Positions 20,501 through 30,233 of a stretch of 64,000 nt of DNA are shown piece after piece (positions within the stretch are counted from its first letter, which is position 1; each line of letters opens with the position of its first letter). The notes under the pieces were generated by a model that saw only the letters and a list, made by a program, of their open reading frames with translations, had not been told where the DNA came from and did no database searches. The position numbers and the translations under genes are program-made. Source of the stretch: Halofilum ochraceum (lineage in GTDB: Bacteria > Pseudomonadota > Gammaproteobacteria > XJ16 > Halofilaceae); contig NZ_LVEG02000019.1 in assembly GCF_001614315.2 (NCBI RefSeq), forward strand, positions 1-64,000, in the 5' to 3' direction.

Positions 20501-21442
20501 GTTCTGTTCACGTACCCGTGCCAGTGCCCGCTGCGCCGAAACCTCGAGCACACGGTCGGCATTCGGCACGCGCAGGACATAGCCCTTCTTGAGCCGGTTG
20601 ACGTTCTCGCCGCGGAAGGCATCCGGGTTGTAGCGCAGCAGCGCGATCATCATCTGCTGGACGGTCATATCGCCCGACTTCAGACGGCTCGCGATACTCC
20701 AGAGCGTCTCGCCGTCGCCCACCGGGCCATACTGCTCTCGCGCGCCGCTCGAGCGACTCGGCGAGGCGCCGGCTCCAGCGGCACGCTCGGCGTCCGCCTG
20801 CGCACGGGCGCGCTCTTCACGCTCCTCGACTTCGAGGAATACCGGCTTGTCTTCGCCACCGCCGGCGCTGCTCTGACCCGAGCCGGACGCGCTCCGCGCC
20901 TCGCCTTCCTGGGCATCGCCCTGTGCGCCCGAGGACTCGGCATCGCGTTCGATCTCGCCGGTAACGCCGGCATCATCGCTGGTCTCGGCCGTCCGGGCCG
21001 TGTCGGTGGTTCCGCCACCCGCACGATCCGACTCGTCTTCACTGGTGAAGACCGGGGGATCGAGCAGAACGGTGTACTCACGCAGGAGATTCCCACCCGC
21101 CCAATCGACCTCGACGAGGAAACTCAGGAAGGGCTCGACAATCGATTCGCGGCTGGTGATGTGGACATAGTGGTCGCCACCGTCACGCTGTTTGACGGTG
21201 AACTGCAGGCGGGTCAGCGAGTAGGGGCGGTCGAGACCGACGTTGCTGAAGGCCTCTTCGGACGCGAGGGATACCTCGATCCCCTCACTCTGCCCACTCG
21301 GCACACCCCGAAGCGGAATCTCGGCGTCGAGCCGCTGATTGAGCGCGGATTGGATTTCGATCTCGCCGAGACCCAGGGCATGGGCGCCGCCAGGCAGGAG
21401 CAAGGCGGCAATGAGGGTCGGTACCAGGGCCAGTCGTCGCAC
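17543..21442 (-). CDS. fimV: FimV/HubP-like polar peptidoglycan-binding protein
   Basis: A 1299-residue protein. A signal peptide ends at A22 (GGAHA-LGLGE), the FimV N-domain spans about 23-133, a LysM domain about 238-294 (VGDGETLWSIASRL), a coiled coil about 377-437 and a membrane helix about 627-650 followed by MRRRR. A long acidic cytoplasmic region rich in DLDFDLE-type repeats leads to a C-terminal TPR-like FimV motif (LDLARAYIDMGDPESATNAL). FimV/HubP organise cell poles, type IV pili and motility. GTG at 21442 is chosen because the signal peptide starts there. Short tandem DNA repeats (19752-19840 and a 30-bp duplication at 18392-18452) could vary in length. Confidence 0.93.
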   Translation of the reverse strand: MRRLALVPTLIAALLLPGGAHALGLGEIEIQSALNQRLDAEIPLRGVPSGQSEGIEVSLASEEAFSNVGLDRPYSLTRLQFTVKQRDGGDHYVHITSRESIVEPFLSFLVEVDWAGGNLLREYTVLLDPPVFTSEDESDRAGGGTTDTARTAETSDDAGVTGEIERDAESSGAQGDAQEGEARSASGSGQSSAGGGEDKPVFLEVEEREERARAQADAERAAGAGASPSRSSGAREQYGPVGDGETLWSIASRLKSGDMTVQQMMIALLRYNPDAFRGENVNRLKKGYVLRVPNADRVLEVSAQRALARVREQNGVWRELQEGTRSRTAVAASDQGSGDAGAAAQTSTGADDGELSIVGADDGGASSDEAASATGSSSQDESEKLQLAREELESTRLEKEELESRVDQLEQTVSKMEKLLEVRDERLSALQEELRKLEGRQDADEGSETAAEDESGADVASADDTDAGASDDDQASADGESVAASGDDDETVAAADVDSGEDAGAGTTTTDGGSGDGDTTGAGDGETASDQMASADTAETAETAETADAAEAGEAGEAGEAGEADAAETTASAGDEADENYIPEDKRVTDADRGLQTTRTQEPEETWLDQVNAVIAAVTGIFAGGGGLLGGPMGLGLAAAVVLLGGGLILMRRRREPAESDDLEGFDPDDTNSGLAPFDPDSSGRFDGAAAEGDIDAEDTGTSSPSAEEAQSALMEEEFDVASLDEEEPSDRAASTPLDEPSSGADDEEAEKDDTVAEADVYLAYGLHQQSEDLLRLALREHPGNAMYHEKLLETLYASGKTEEFIEEAGTFRGMVDGPDSRLWQRVLTMGRELAPQHELFAEGDTEFTAADVQPTRPAGTDLELDDSDGEIDFGFDDEPESAAASGSGSADEEDDDEFSSTMMLDSADFEAVEGDGGLVGPGDDQTRASDSGTAGATAAAEGDADEDLEFDLGDLDGLTADESAPAPASAEPTTAAGDSDEIDFDLEDAPATESGDREGSEGAADEREGSEGAADEGALDFDLDFEEPESPKEGLAEIDEGDSGEVEAPASADSGDGGLDFDFDLEETSADSNTSATAEDRSTPAEPAGSADDEPLEIGDLEIGDLDSLDTESETDAGAGDVESPHEPQTAAGGDDGEADAGEFDLSDLQTDSEEPTAGDTPAGPGAGGAGAGDDATGDDDAFDLSDLDSVGGADDDGAFNLDDLGAAEPDSTETDAAEAAPAQGPEVDESADAAGGAATADSGVEAEDEEFDTMLDLARAYIDMGDPESATNALEEVAASGNEQQRSEAQSLLESIR

Positions 21443-21541
21443 GGTGGTCGCCCCTTGATGTGCTGGATGCGGGATGCGGTCCCCGTCGACCGCGCCCGCT
21501 GAATTTGCCCGAGTATCTGGATACTTGGGAAGTTTTTCTGG

Positions 21542-21570
21542 AATATACTTTAAAGAAGTCACTTCAACAA
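21542..21570 (-). promoter_or_regulatory. candidate promoter of fimV
   Basis: TTGTTG and TATATT on the minus strand are separated by exactly 17 bases, in an AT-rich patch unlike its surroundings. The start site would be near 21535, giving a leader of about 90 nt that contains the palindrome AGTATCTGGATACT (21512-21525). A short hairpin TCACTT/AAGTGA (21559-21575) just past the asd stop overlaps the -35. Confidence 0.5.
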
Positions 21571-21588
21571 AGTGATCTTAACTGGCCG

Positions 21589-22611
21589 CTATATATACTC
21601 TTTTATCAAAAGTTCCGCAATCTGGACGCTGTTGAGAGCCGCTCCCTTGCGCACATTATCCGACACCACCCAGAGATCGAGCCCTCGGTCATGCGAGATA
21701 TCGTCGCGGATACGGCCGACGAATACGGGATCGTTACCGGCCCCCTCCGTGACCGCGGTCGGGTAACCACCGTCCACCTGCTCGTCGAGAACCTTAACCC
21801 CGGGCGCGACCGACAGCAACTCGCGTGCGGCCGCGGCGCCAAGCGGTTCACGCGTTTCGATGTGCACCGCCTCGGAGTGGCCGTAGAACACCGGAACACG
21901 AACGGTCGTCGGATTCACGCCGATGTCCTCACGCCCGAGGATACGGTGGGTTTCCCACACCATCTTCATTTCCTCACGCGTGTAGCCGTTATCCTGGAAC
22001 GTATCGATGTGCGGCAGGCAATTGAACGCGATCTGTTTCGGGTAGACGGACGTTTCCGGCGGCCGACCATTGAGCAGGCTCGCGGTCTGCTGCGCCAGTT
22101 CGTCGATCGCCTCCTTGCCGGTCCCCGACACGGCCTGGTACGTGGCGACGTTGATCCGCTCGATCGTCGCCGCATCGTCCAGCGGCTTGAGCGCGACCAC
22201 CATCTGGATGGTCGAACAGTTCGGGTTGGCGATGATCCCGCGATCGCGGTAGTTCGCCACATCCTGCGGGTTCACTTCCGGCACGATCAGCGGAATGTCG
22301 GGCTCGCGGCGGAAATGCGAGGTGTTGTCGACCACCACGCAGCCGGCCGCCGCCGCGCGCGGGGCATGCTCGGCCGAGATCGAACCGCCGGCGGAGAAAA
22401 GCGCGATATCCGTGTTCGAGAAATCGAACTCGTCCAGATCCTGGACGGTCAGCTTACGGCGGCCGAAGTCGACTTCCTTGCCCGCGGAGCGGCTGCTCGC
22501 CAGGGCGACGATTTCACCGATCGGGAAATCGCGTTCCGCCAGGATCGACAGCATTACTTCGCCGACGGCACCGGTGGCACCCACGACCGCTACATTGTAC
22601 GTCTTCGCCAT
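21589..22611 (-). CDS. asd: aspartate-semialdehyde dehydrogenase
   Basis: A 340-residue NADP enzyme reducing aspartyl phosphate, the step after LysC. GATGAVGE binds the dinucleotide near residues 11-18, and the catalytic Cys is C132 in ANPNCSTIQM. The length (340) fits the Pseudomonas/Vibrio Asd2-like form. leuB-asd-fimV-truA is a conserved order. Confidence 0.96.
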   Translation of the reverse strand: MAKTYNVAVVGATGAVGEVMLSILAERDFPIGEIVALASSRSAGKEVDFGRRKLTVQDLDEFDFSNTDIALFSAGGSISAEHAPRAAAAGCVVVDNTSHFRREPDIPLIVPEVNPQDVANYRDRGIIANPNCSTIQMVVALKPLDDAATIERINVATYQAVSGTGKEAIDELAQQTASLLNGRPPETSVYPKQIAFNCLPHIDTFQDNGYTREEMKMVWETHRILGREDIGVNPTTVRVPVFYGHSEAVHIETREPLGAAAARELLSVAPGVKVLDEQVDGGYPTAVTEGAGNDPVFVGRIRDDISHDRGLDLWVVSDNVRKGAALNSVQIAELLIKEYI

Positions 22612-22708
22612 GAAACCGTGTCCTCAATACCTTGTCGGTCGGGGCTGATCCCCGACATGAATTAGGTCCTGCCGCCCGGTCTCCACGTTGCCCGGGCGCC
22701 CGCGGCCG

Positions 22709-23785
22709 TCACGCATCGAGTGCGGCCACGACGGCATCGCCCATCGCCGCGGTCGAGACCGCGGCCCCGCCGCCGGCGATATCGGCGGTCCGGGTACCGG
22801 CGGCAATCACGCTGGCCACTGCCTGTTCCACGCGGTCGGCCATCCCGGCCTCGTCGAGCGTGTAGCGCAGCATCATCGCCACGGACAGCAGTGTCGCCAG
22901 CGGATTCACTATGCCCTGCCCCGCGATATCCGGCGCGCTGCCGTGCACCGGCTCGTACAGGCCCTTGCCGTTTTCATCCAGCGAGGCCGACGGCAGCATG
23001 CCGATCGATCCGGTCAGCATCGCGGCACAATCCGAAAGGATATCGCCAAACATGTTGCCGGTGACAACCACATCGAACTGCCGCGGGTCCCTGACCAGCT
23101 GCATCGCGGCATTGTCGACATACATATGTGACAGCTCGATCCCGGAATACTCCGAATGCACCCGCTCGACCGTCTCACGCCAGAGTTGCGAAACCTCGAG
23201 GACATTGGCCTTGTCGACGGAACATACGCGCCCCTGCCGGCGGGCCGCGATCTCGAACGCCCGGCGGGCGATACGCTCCACCTCGCTCTCGCGGTACTCA
23301 AGCGTGTTGTACCCCCGCCGCTCGCCGGAATCCAGTGTCTCGATGCCGCGCGGCTCGCCGAAGTAGATGCCGCCGGTCAGTTCGCGCACGATCATGATAT
23401 CGAGTCCGGCCACCAGTTCGGGTCGCAGGCTCGACGCCCCCGCGAGTTCGGGATACAGGATGGCCGGCCGCAGGTTGGCGAACAGCGCCAACTCCCGACG
23501 TATACCGAGAAGCCCGGTTTCGGGGCGGCGTTCGCGGGCTTCATTGTCCCACTTCGGCCCGCCGACGGCACCCAGCAGGACGGCATCGGCGCCCCGCGAC
23601 AGCGCGAGCGTGGCCTCCGGCAACGGCGACCCCGTCGCATCCACGGCGGCGCCGCCGATCTCGCCCCGCTCGATCTCGACGTCCAGCCCGAAACGGTCCG
23701 CCAGCGCCCCCAGCAGTTTCTCGGCCTCGGCCACGATCTCCGTGCCGACCCCGTCACCCGGCAATACCGCGATCTTGTGCGTCAT
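22709..23785 (-). CDS. leuB: 3-isopropylmalate dehydrogenase
   Basis: A 358-residue NAD enzyme of leucine synthesis (oxidative decarboxylation of 3-isopropylmalate). [12 protein letters not shown] is the N-terminal signature, [13 protein letters not shown] the substrate loop, and [14 protein letters not shown] the NAD region. ATG at 23785 has AGAGGAAAA upstream. It is separated from leuD by about 290 bp carrying an inverted-repeat element (23862-24048), unusual inside a leu operon. Confidence 0.97.
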   Translation of the reverse strand: MTHKIAVLPGDGVGTEIVAEAEKLLGALADRFGLDVEIERGEIGGAAVDATGSPLPEATLALSRGADAVLLGAVGGPKWDNEARERRPETGLLGIRRELALFANLRPAILYPELAGASSLRPELVAGLDIMIVRELTGGIYFGEPRGIETLDSGERRGYNTLEYRESEVERIARRAFEIAARRQGRVCSVDKANVLEVSQLWRETVERVHSEYSGIELSHMYVDNAAMQLVRDPRQFDVVVTGNMFGDILSDCAAMLTGSIGMLPSASLDENGKGLYEPVHGSAPDIAGQGIVNPLATLLSVAMMLRYTLDEAGMADRVEQAVASVIAAGTRTADIAGGGAAVSTAAMGDAVVAALDA

Positions 23786-23861
23786 TGTTTTCCTCTGATC
23801 GGGGGCGCCGGCTTCGACACCCTGTATCCTTGACCCCGCCCCGTTTGCGGGTGTTCATGCA

Positions 23862-24048
23862 CGTCCGGTTTTCTCGCGGAGAGCGCCAAGGATCGCGAAG
23901 AGCGCAGAGAATGACAGGGAATAACGCCCTGGATGAAGGACGCGCCTCGCAAAATCTCAATAAATGTCGCCAACCGCGCCTTTCTCCGAATTCTTGTTTT
24001 TCTCCGCGCCTCCGCGAACCTTCGCGTTCTCTGCGAGAAACCCGGACG
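23862..24048. repeat. inverted-repeat element D between leuD and leuB
   Basis: Imperfect inverted arms of about 45 bp (TTCTCGCGGAGAGCGCCAAG on the left; TCTCTGCGAGAAACCCGGAC on the right) enclose about 95 bp. The arms hold the CGCGGAGA/CGCAGAG motif of another widespread intergenic family. The right end lies 29 nt after the leuD stop. There is no ORF of merit inside. Confidence 0.75.
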
Positions 24049-24077
24049 GGCATCCAGTAACGGCACCGCCGCGATCG

Positions 24078-24719
24078 TTATCCAGCGAACAACCAGGGCG
24101 CCTCCGCTTTGCGTCGCTCCTCGTACGCCCGGATATCGTCGGAATACTGCAGCGTCAGTGCGATGTCATCCATGCCCTCGAGCAGGCACTCGCGCCGGAA
24201 GGGATCGATTTCGAAGCCGAAGGTGGTCCCATCAGGCGTGATCACCTCCTGCGTCTGCAGGTCCACCATCAGGCGATAGCCTTCGTTCGCCTCCGTTTCG
24301 TGGAACAGCCGATCCACCGTATCGGCGTCGAGCTGCACCGGCAGCAAGCCGTTCTTGAAGCTGTTGTTGTAGAAGATATCGGCGAAGCTCGGCGCGATCA
24401 CCGCGCGGAATCCGTAATCCGTCAGTGCCCAGACCGCGTGCTCGCGCGATGAGCCGCAGGCGAAGTTCTCGCGCGCCAGCAGGATCCCGGCACCACGATA
24501 GCGCGGCTGATTGAGCACGAAATCAGTATTTTCCCGGCGTTCGGAGGCATCCATCCCCGGCTCTCCGGAGTCGAGGTAGCGCCAGTCATCGAACAGATTC
24601 GGCCCGAAGCCCGTGCGCTGCACGGATTTCAGGAACTGCTTGGGAATGATCGCGTCGGTGTCGACATTCGAGCGGTCCAGTGGCGCCACCAGTCCTTCAA
24701 AACGGGTAAACGGTTCCAT
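24078..24719 (-). CDS. leuD: 3-isopropylmalate dehydratase small subunit
   Basis: A 213-residue swivel-domain subunit of isopropylmalate isomerase. Family motifs are [15 protein letters not shown] near the N-terminus and [18 protein letters not shown] at 24719 follows the leuC stop by one base (TGA-A-ATG), so it is translationally coupled; an upstream in-frame start would add 11 residues inside leuC. Confidence 0.97.
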   Translation of the reverse strand: MEPFTRFEGLVAPLDRSNVDTDAIIPKQFLKSVQRTGFGPNLFDDWRYLDSGEPGMDASERRENTDFVLNQPRYRGAGILLARENFACGSSREHAVWALTDYGFRAVIAPSFADIFYNNSFKNGLLPVQLDADTVDRLFHETEANEGYRLMVDLQTQEVITPDGTTFGFEIDPFRRECLLEGMDDIALTLQYSDDIRAYEERRKAEAPWLFAG

Positions 24720-24720
24720 T

Positions 24721-26139
24721 TCAGTGCCTCCGGTCCGCCATCGTGCGGACATCGACCAGATGGCCGGTGACCGCCGCCCCTGCGGCCATGGCCGGGCTCA
24801 TCAGATGCGTGCGGCCGCCCTGCCCCTGGCGGCCTTCGAAATTGCGGTTCGAGGTCGAGGCGCAGCGCTCGCCCGGGGACAGGCGGTCGGTGTTCATGCC
24901 CAGACACATCGAGCAGCCGGGCTCGCGCCATTCGAAGCCCGCGGCCCTGAAGATCTCATCGAGGCCCTCGCTCTCGGCCTGGCGCTTCACCAGGCCCGAT
25001 CCGGGCACGACCATCGCCAGCTTGATCGAATCGGCGATCCGCTGCCCCTGGACCACGCGCGCCGCGGCCCGCAGGTCCTCGATGCGGGCGTTGGTGCAGG
25101 AGCCGATGAAGATCTTGTCCGGGCGGATATCGGTCATCGGGATTCCGGGCTCCAGGCCCTGGTATTCGAGTGCCCGCTGCATGGCCTGCGCCTTGACCGC
25201 ATCCGGTTCGTCGGCCGGATCCGGGATGCGCGCACCGATCGGGGCGACCATCTCGGGTGAAGTGCCCCAGGTGACCTGCGGCTCGATCTCGGCGGCGTCC
25301 AGCACGACTTCACGATCGAATACCGCATCCTCGTCGCTGACCAGACCGCGCCAGTCGGCGACCGCCTGTTCCCAGAGTTCGCCGCTCGGCGCGAACGGGC
25401 GTCCGGCGATGTATTCGATCGTGTGATCGTCTACCCCCATCAGACCCGCGCGGGCGCCGGCCTCGATCGCCATGTTGCAGATGGTCATGCGGCCTTCCAT
25501 CGACAGCTGCCGGATGGTCGAGCCGGCGAACTCGATGGTGTGGCCGGTACCGCCCGCCGTCCCGATATGGCCGATGATCGCCAGCATCACATCCTTGGCG
25601 GTCACGCCCGGGCCGAGGTCGCCCTCCACCCGGACCCGCATGTTCTTCGCCTTGTACTGCACCAGGCACTGGGTCGCGAGCACGTGCTCGACCTCGGACG
25701 TGCCGATGCCGAAGGCCAGCGAGCCGAAGGCCCCGTGCGTCGCCGTATGCGAGTCGCCGCAGACGATGGTCATGCCCGGCAGGGTCGCGCCCTGCTCCGG
25801 GCCAATCACATGGACGATGCCCTGGCGGGCATCGCCCATGCCGAACAGCTGAATGCCGTATTCCTTCGAGTTCCGCGACAGCGTGTCCACCTGCGTGCGC
25901 GAAAGCGGGTCCTCGATCGGGCCGCTGTGCGCCGTCGTCGGCACGTTGTGGTCCGCCGTCGCCAGCACGGAGGACGTGCGCCACGGCTGGCGTCCGGCCA
26001 GCCGGAGCCCCTCGAACGCCTGCGGCGAGGTCACCTCGTGCACCATGTGGCGGTCAATATACAGCAGCACCGCGCCCTCACCCTGCTGGCGCACCACATG
26101 CTGATCCCAGATCTTGTCGTACAACGTCCTGGCGGTCAT
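24721..26139 (-). CDS. leuC: 3-isopropylmalate dehydratase large subunit
   Basis: A 472-residue [4Fe-4S] aconitase-family subunit. The cluster cysteines lie in FIGSCTNAR and GCSMCLGMN, and [16 protein letters not shown]-type substrate motifs are present. ATG at 26139 has GGGGAAAG upstream; an earlier start would add six residues. It is transcribed divergently from a LysR regulator across a 118-bp gap that probably controls both. Confidence 0.97.
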   Translation of the reverse strand: MTARTLYDKIWDQHVVRQQGEGAVLLYIDRHMVHEVTSPQAFEGLRLAGRQPWRTSSVLATADHNVPTTAHSGPIEDPLSRTQVDTLSRNSKEYGIQLFGMGDARQGIVHVIGPEQGATLPGMTIVCGDSHTATHGAFGSLAFGIGTSEVEHVLATQCLVQYKAKNMRVRVEGDLGPGVTAKDVMLAIIGHIGTAGGTGHTIEFAGSTIRQLSMEGRMTICNMAIEAGARAGLMGVDDHTIEYIAGRPFAPSGELWEQAVADWRGLVSDEDAVFDREVVLDAAEIEPQVTWGTSPEMVAPIGARIPDPADEPDAVKAQAMQRALEYQGLEPGIPMTDIRPDKIFIGSCTNARIEDLRAAARVVQGQRIADSIKLAMVVPGSGLVKRQAESEGLDEIFRAAGFEWREPGCSMCLGMNTDRLSPGERCASTSNRNFEGRQGQGGRTHLMSPAMAAGAAVTGHLVDVRTMADRRH

Positions 26140-26257
26140 CGCTTTCCCCGGCTGCATACGCCTGCTGACTACTTGGTGTGCAGGATACGTCGCCTCAACC
26201 CATTACTCCAATTCATTCTTTTCATGGTATCCATTCCACTTTGGTATGATCTCACCC
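26140..26257. promoter_or_regulatory. divergent control region between leuC and lysR-type gene
   Basis: A 118-bp gap that is clearly AT-richer than the flanks. TATGAT at 26245-26250 is a good -10 for the plus strand and would start transcription almost at the ATG (26258), implying a very short or absent leader. Minus-strand TTGGAG and TATCCT are 18 bases apart ahead of leuC. Repeated TCATGG/ATCCAT-type half sites are suggestive of a LysR operator but not diagnostic. Confidence 0.4.
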
Positions 26258-27163
26258 ATGGAATTGACCGCACTCCAGGCCTTCGTCGCCGTTGCCGAAG
26301 CCGGCTCGTTCTCACGCGCGGCGGACACCCTGTTTCTGACGCAACCGGCGATCAGCAAGCGGATCGCGGCGCTCGAGGACGATCTGCGCGCGCGTCTGTT
26401 CGACCGCATGGCCCGCAGCGTCGAACTCACCGAGGCCGGGCGCGCCCTGCTACCGCATGCGAGGCGCGTACTCGGAGAACTCGAAACCAGCCGCCAGGTC
26501 GTCGCCGACCTCTCCGGAACCGTGGGCGGACGGCTGCGGATCGGTACCAGCCACCACGTCGGGCTGCACCGGCTGCCCCCCATACTGCGCCGCTACACCA
26601 GCCGCTATCCCGACGTCGAGCTTGATCTGCATTTCATGGATTCCGAGCAGGCCTGTCAGGCGGTCGACCGGGGCGAACTCGAACTGGCAGTCGTCACCCT
26701 GCCCGAGAACCCGCCGGAGACGCTGGCGATCGAGACCCTCTGGCCGGACGCGCTGGACTTCGTGGCGGCCCCGGACCACCCCCTTGCCGGGCAGACGCGG
26801 ATCGAAGTGGCCGACCTGGCGCAATGGCCGGCCATCCTGCCGGCGGTGACCACCTTCACCCGGCGCATCGTCGCCGCCGCGCTGCGCCCATCCGGCGCGC
26901 ATCTGCGCATTGCCCTGGAAACCAATTATCTGGAGACCATCAAGATGATGGTCTCGGTCGGCCTCGGCTGGTCCGCTCTGCCCCGCACGATGAATCACGG
27001 CGAACTCACGGTCCTGACGCTGGAGGGGGTGCAGCTCCAGCGCCGGCTCGGGCTTGTATCGCGGGTCGGCCGGACCCCGGCGAACGCCGCCGGGGCCTTT
27101 GTCGAGGTCGCGCGCGGGCAGGCGCGCAGCGATTCCGGCGACGATCTCCCGACCGGGGATTGA
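26258..27163 (+). CDS. LysR-type transcriptional regulator
   Basis: A 301-residue regulator. The winged helix-turn-helix is at residues 1-60 (LQAFVAVAEAGSFSRAADTL then LTQPAISKRIAALE), followed by a LysR substrate domain (RLRIGTSHHVGLHRLPPIL, LELAVVTLPENP, MVSVGLGWSALP). It is divergent from leuC, the same arrangement as a LysR gene beside leuC in Pseudomonas, so a role in leu operon control is likely but unproven. An ATG at 26246 would add four residues. Confidence 0.92.
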   Translation: MELTALQAFVAVAEAGSFSRAADTLFLTQPAISKRIAALEDDLRARLFDRMARSVELTEAGRALLPHARRVLGELETSRQVVADLSGTVGGRLRIGTSHHVGLHRLPPILRRYTSRYPDVELDLHFMDSEQACQAVDRGELELAVVTLPENPPETLAIETLWPDALDFVAAPDHPLAGQTRIEVADLAQWPAILPAVTTFTRRIVAAALRPSGAHLRIALETNYLETIKMMVSVGLGWSALPRTMNHGELTVLTLEGVQLQRRLGLVSRVGRTPANAAGAFVEVARGQARSDSGDDLPTGD

Positions 27164-27286
27164 ATCCATCGTGGTTCGCCCTCAGTGTTCACCCACTCCT
27201 TGCCGGACGCGGCGGCGGTCCGATCGACCGCCCGGGCGTCCGGCTACACAGCCACCACCCACCGAACGGAAGAAGGAGAAGCACCC

Positions 27287-27913
<627 letters not shown>

Positions 27914-27940
27914 TAAATCACTTTAAGCAGTGATCATAAA

Positions 27941-27966
27941 GCCCCGCTTACGCGGGGCTTTTTTTT
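27941..27966 (+). terminator. intrinsic terminator of sodA
   Basis: GCCCCGC-TTAC-GCGGGGC followed by eight T. Just before it is a weak palindrome ATCACT/AGTGAT (27917-27934). The repeat element A begins two bases after the T run. Confidence 0.9.
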
Positions 27967-27967
27967 G

Positions 27968-28306
27968 GAACCACGAATGAACACGAATGGACACGGATGG
28001 GGTTGGGGCTACCGGCGGCTTCTGGAGCTTCGCTGTTCGGGGTTCAAGGGAAAGGCATAACCAAAATATGGACTAAAAATGAACGAAAAATGGCCTGGTT
28101 CGTGATTCGGGGCCTTTGACGACGTCTGAACCGAAGCGGCCCCCGCAGTCCTTGTTCTTATTGTGATGTGAACCGTAAGACCGATTTTTCGTCCATTTTT
28201 AGTCCATTTTTTGGTTATGCATTTCTCACAACCCGAACAGCGAAGCTCCAGAAGTCTCCGATAGCCCAGAGACCTATTCGTGTCCATTCGTGTTCATTCG
28301 TGGTTC
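27968..28306 (-). repeat. structured inverted-repeat element A (339 bp)
   Basis: Terminal inverted repeats of 28 bp (27968-27995, 28279-28306) are built from ACACGAATGR units. Inward, imperfect complementary arms of about 105 bp contain GGAGCTTCGCTGTT and ATAACCAAAAAATGGACT. An asymmetric core of about 90 bp, read on the minus strand, matches the core of element B at roughly 80% by eye. It fills the convergent sodA-lysS gap, ending 26 nt past the lysS stop. The strand given is that of the core. Confidence 0.85.
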
Positions 28307-28332
28307 TTCACGATCACTACCAAGGCGAGTGA

Positions 28333-29823
28333 TTACTCCCGCTCCGGGCGCATCTGGGGGAAGAGGATGACGTCGCGGATCGAGGGCGAGTCGGTGAAGA
28401 GCATGGCGATGCGGTCGATGCCGAGCCCCGCGCCGGCCGTTGGCGGCATGCCGTATTCGAGGGCGCGGATGTAGTCGGCATCGTAGTGCATGGCCTCGGC
28501 ATCGCCCGAGTCCTTCGCGTTGACCTGCTCGCGGAAGCGTTCGGCCTGGTCCTCCGGGTCGTTGAGCTCGGAGAAACCGTTGGCGAGTTCGCGGCCGCCG
28601 ACGATCAGTTCGAAGCGGTCGGTCACGCTCGGGTCATGATCGCTGCGGCGGGCGAGCGGTGAGACCTCGGTCGGATAGCTCGTGACGAAAGTCGGGTCGT
28701 GCAGCCGGTGCTCCGCCGTCTCCTCGAAGATCTCCGCCTGGATCCGGCCCGTCCCCCAGCCCGGCTCCACCTTGATTCCCCGATCCTCGGCGGCCTGCGC
28801 GGCCCGCTCACGGTCATCAAGGATCGCGGTCGACAGATCCGGATTGAAGTGCAGTACGGCCTCGCGCATCGTCATGCGCGCGAACGCCTTCGAGAAGTCG
28901 TATTCCTCACCGCCACTAGTGAACTGCTCCTGGCCGAGTACCCGGGTCGCGATGCGTCGCAGCATCGACTCGATCCGGTCCATCGCGTCCCGGTAGTCGG
29001 CGTAGGCCTCGTAGAACTCCAGCATGGTGAACTCGGGGTTGTGCCGCGTGGACAGCCCCTCGTTGCGGAAGTTGCGGTTGATTTCGAAGACCTTTTCCAT
29101 GCCCCCGACGACCAGCCGCTTGAGGTAGAGCTCCGGGGCGATGCGCAGGTAGAGATCGATATCGAGCGCATTGTGATGCGTGACGAACGGCCGCGCCGCG
29201 GCGCCGCCCGGGATCGGCTGCATCATCGGCGTCTCGACCTCGAGAAACCCGGCCTCGGTCAGGTCCGCGCGCATGGCGGAGATCATCGCGGAGCGGAACG
29301 CGAAGGTCTCGCGCACCGAGGGGTTCATGATCAGATCGACATAGCGCTGGCGATAGCGCTGTTCCTGGTCCGTCAGCCCGTGCCATTTCTCCGGCAGCGG
29401 CCGCAGCGACTTGGTCAGCAGACGGATCTCGTCGACACGAACCGACAACTCACCGGTCTTCGTGCGGAACAGCTGGCCACGCGCGCCCACGATATCGCCG
29501 ACATCGAAGCCCTTGAACGCCTGATACGCGTCGACGCCGATGGCGTCGCGCTGGAGGAACAGCTGGATCCGGCCCGACTGGTCCTGAAGCTGGGCGAAAC
29601 TCGCCTTGCCCATGACCCGCTTCGCCATCATCCGCCCGGCCACCGCGAAGGCGCGGCCATCCGCCTCCAGCGCGTCGTTATCGGCCTCGGCGAACTCGGC
29701 ATGCAGATCGGCCGCGAACGAATCGCGCCGGAAATCATTCGGAAAGGCATCACCCTCCCCGCGCACCGCCTCCAGCTTCTGCCGACGCTGCGCGATCAGG
29801 CTGTTCTCGTCTTGTTCAGTCAT
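28333..29823 (-). CDS. lysS: lysine--tRNA ligase (class II)
   Basis: A 496-residue class II synthetase. The N-terminal OB-fold anticodon domain spans about 60-150 ([19 protein letters not shown]), motif 1 lies near [20 protein letters not shown], motif 2 is [20 protein letters not shown] and motif 3 is [20 protein letters not shown] at the C-terminus. The ATG at 29823 has only a weak GAAAAAG upstream. It normally follows prfB directly; here the 410-bp gap holds element B. A hairpin ATCACT/AGTGAT overlaps the stop codon. Confidence 0.97.
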   Translation of the reverse strand: MTEQDENSLIAQRRQKLEAVRGEGDAFPNDFRRDSFAADLHAEFAEADNDALEADGRAFAVAGRMMAKRVMGKASFAQLQDQSGRIQLFLQRDAIGVDAYQAFKGFDVGDIVGARGQLFRTKTGELSVRVDEIRLLTKSLRPLPEKWHGLTDQEQRYRQRYVDLIMNPSVRETFAFRSAMISAMRADLTEAGFLEVETPMMQPIPGGAAARPFVTHHNALDIDLYLRIAPELYLKRLVVGGMEKVFEINRNFRNEGLSTRHNPEFTMLEFYEAYADYRDAMDRIESMLRRIATRVLGQEQFTSGGEEYDFSKAFARMTMREAVLHFNPDLSTAILDDRERAAQAAEDRGIKVEPGWGTGRIQAEIFEETAEHRLHDPTFVTSYPTEVSPLARRSDHDPSVTDRFELIVGGRELANGFSELNDPEDQAERFREQVNAKDSGDAEAMHYDADYIRALEYGMPPTAGAGLGIDRIAMLFTDSPSIRDVILFPQMRPERE

Positions 29824-29864
29824 CGACTTTTTCGCTTTCAGTTATTTCTGGGGCCGGCTGTTTG

Positions 29865-30212
29865 GAACCACGAATGAACACGAATGAACACGAATGATTC
29901 TGGGGAGCACAAGGCGTTGTGGAGCTTCGCTGTTGGCGAGTTCAGGCATCAAGGAGTTAATTCATAACCAAAAAATGGACTAAAAATGGACAAAAAATTG
30001 CTCTTACGATTTACATCACGATAAGAGCAAGCGCTGCTGGTGCCGCTTCGGTTCAGGCGCCGTCAAAGACACCGAATCCCGAACCGAGCCATTTTCGTTC
30101 ATTTTTAGTCCATTTTTTGATTATGCATTTCTCACAACCCGAGCAGCGAAGCTCCAGAAGCCTCCGATAACCCCGAGACCTATTCGTGTCCATTCGTGTT
30201 CATTCGTGGTTC
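29865..30212 (+). repeat. structured inverted-repeat element B (348 bp)
   Basis: It has the same organisation as element A, with the core on the opposite strand. The core contains the perfect hairpins GCTCTTA-N15-TAAGAGC and CGGTTC...GAACCG, both at least partly kept in A. The right end lies 21 nt past the prfB stop and the left end 41 nt before the lysS start, so it interrupts the prfB-lysS unit. No credible ORF; short frames translating as IRVHSWF-like peptides are artefacts of the end repeats. Confidence 0.85.
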
Positions 30213-30233
30213 GCTTTTTTACTGCGTTCAGGC

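Noticed and set aside
27968-30212. Small proteins ending in IRVHSWF-like peptides within the intergenic elements
   Set aside because: They are translations of the ACACGAATGR repeat on either strand, lack ribosome-binding sites, and recur only because the DNA recurs.
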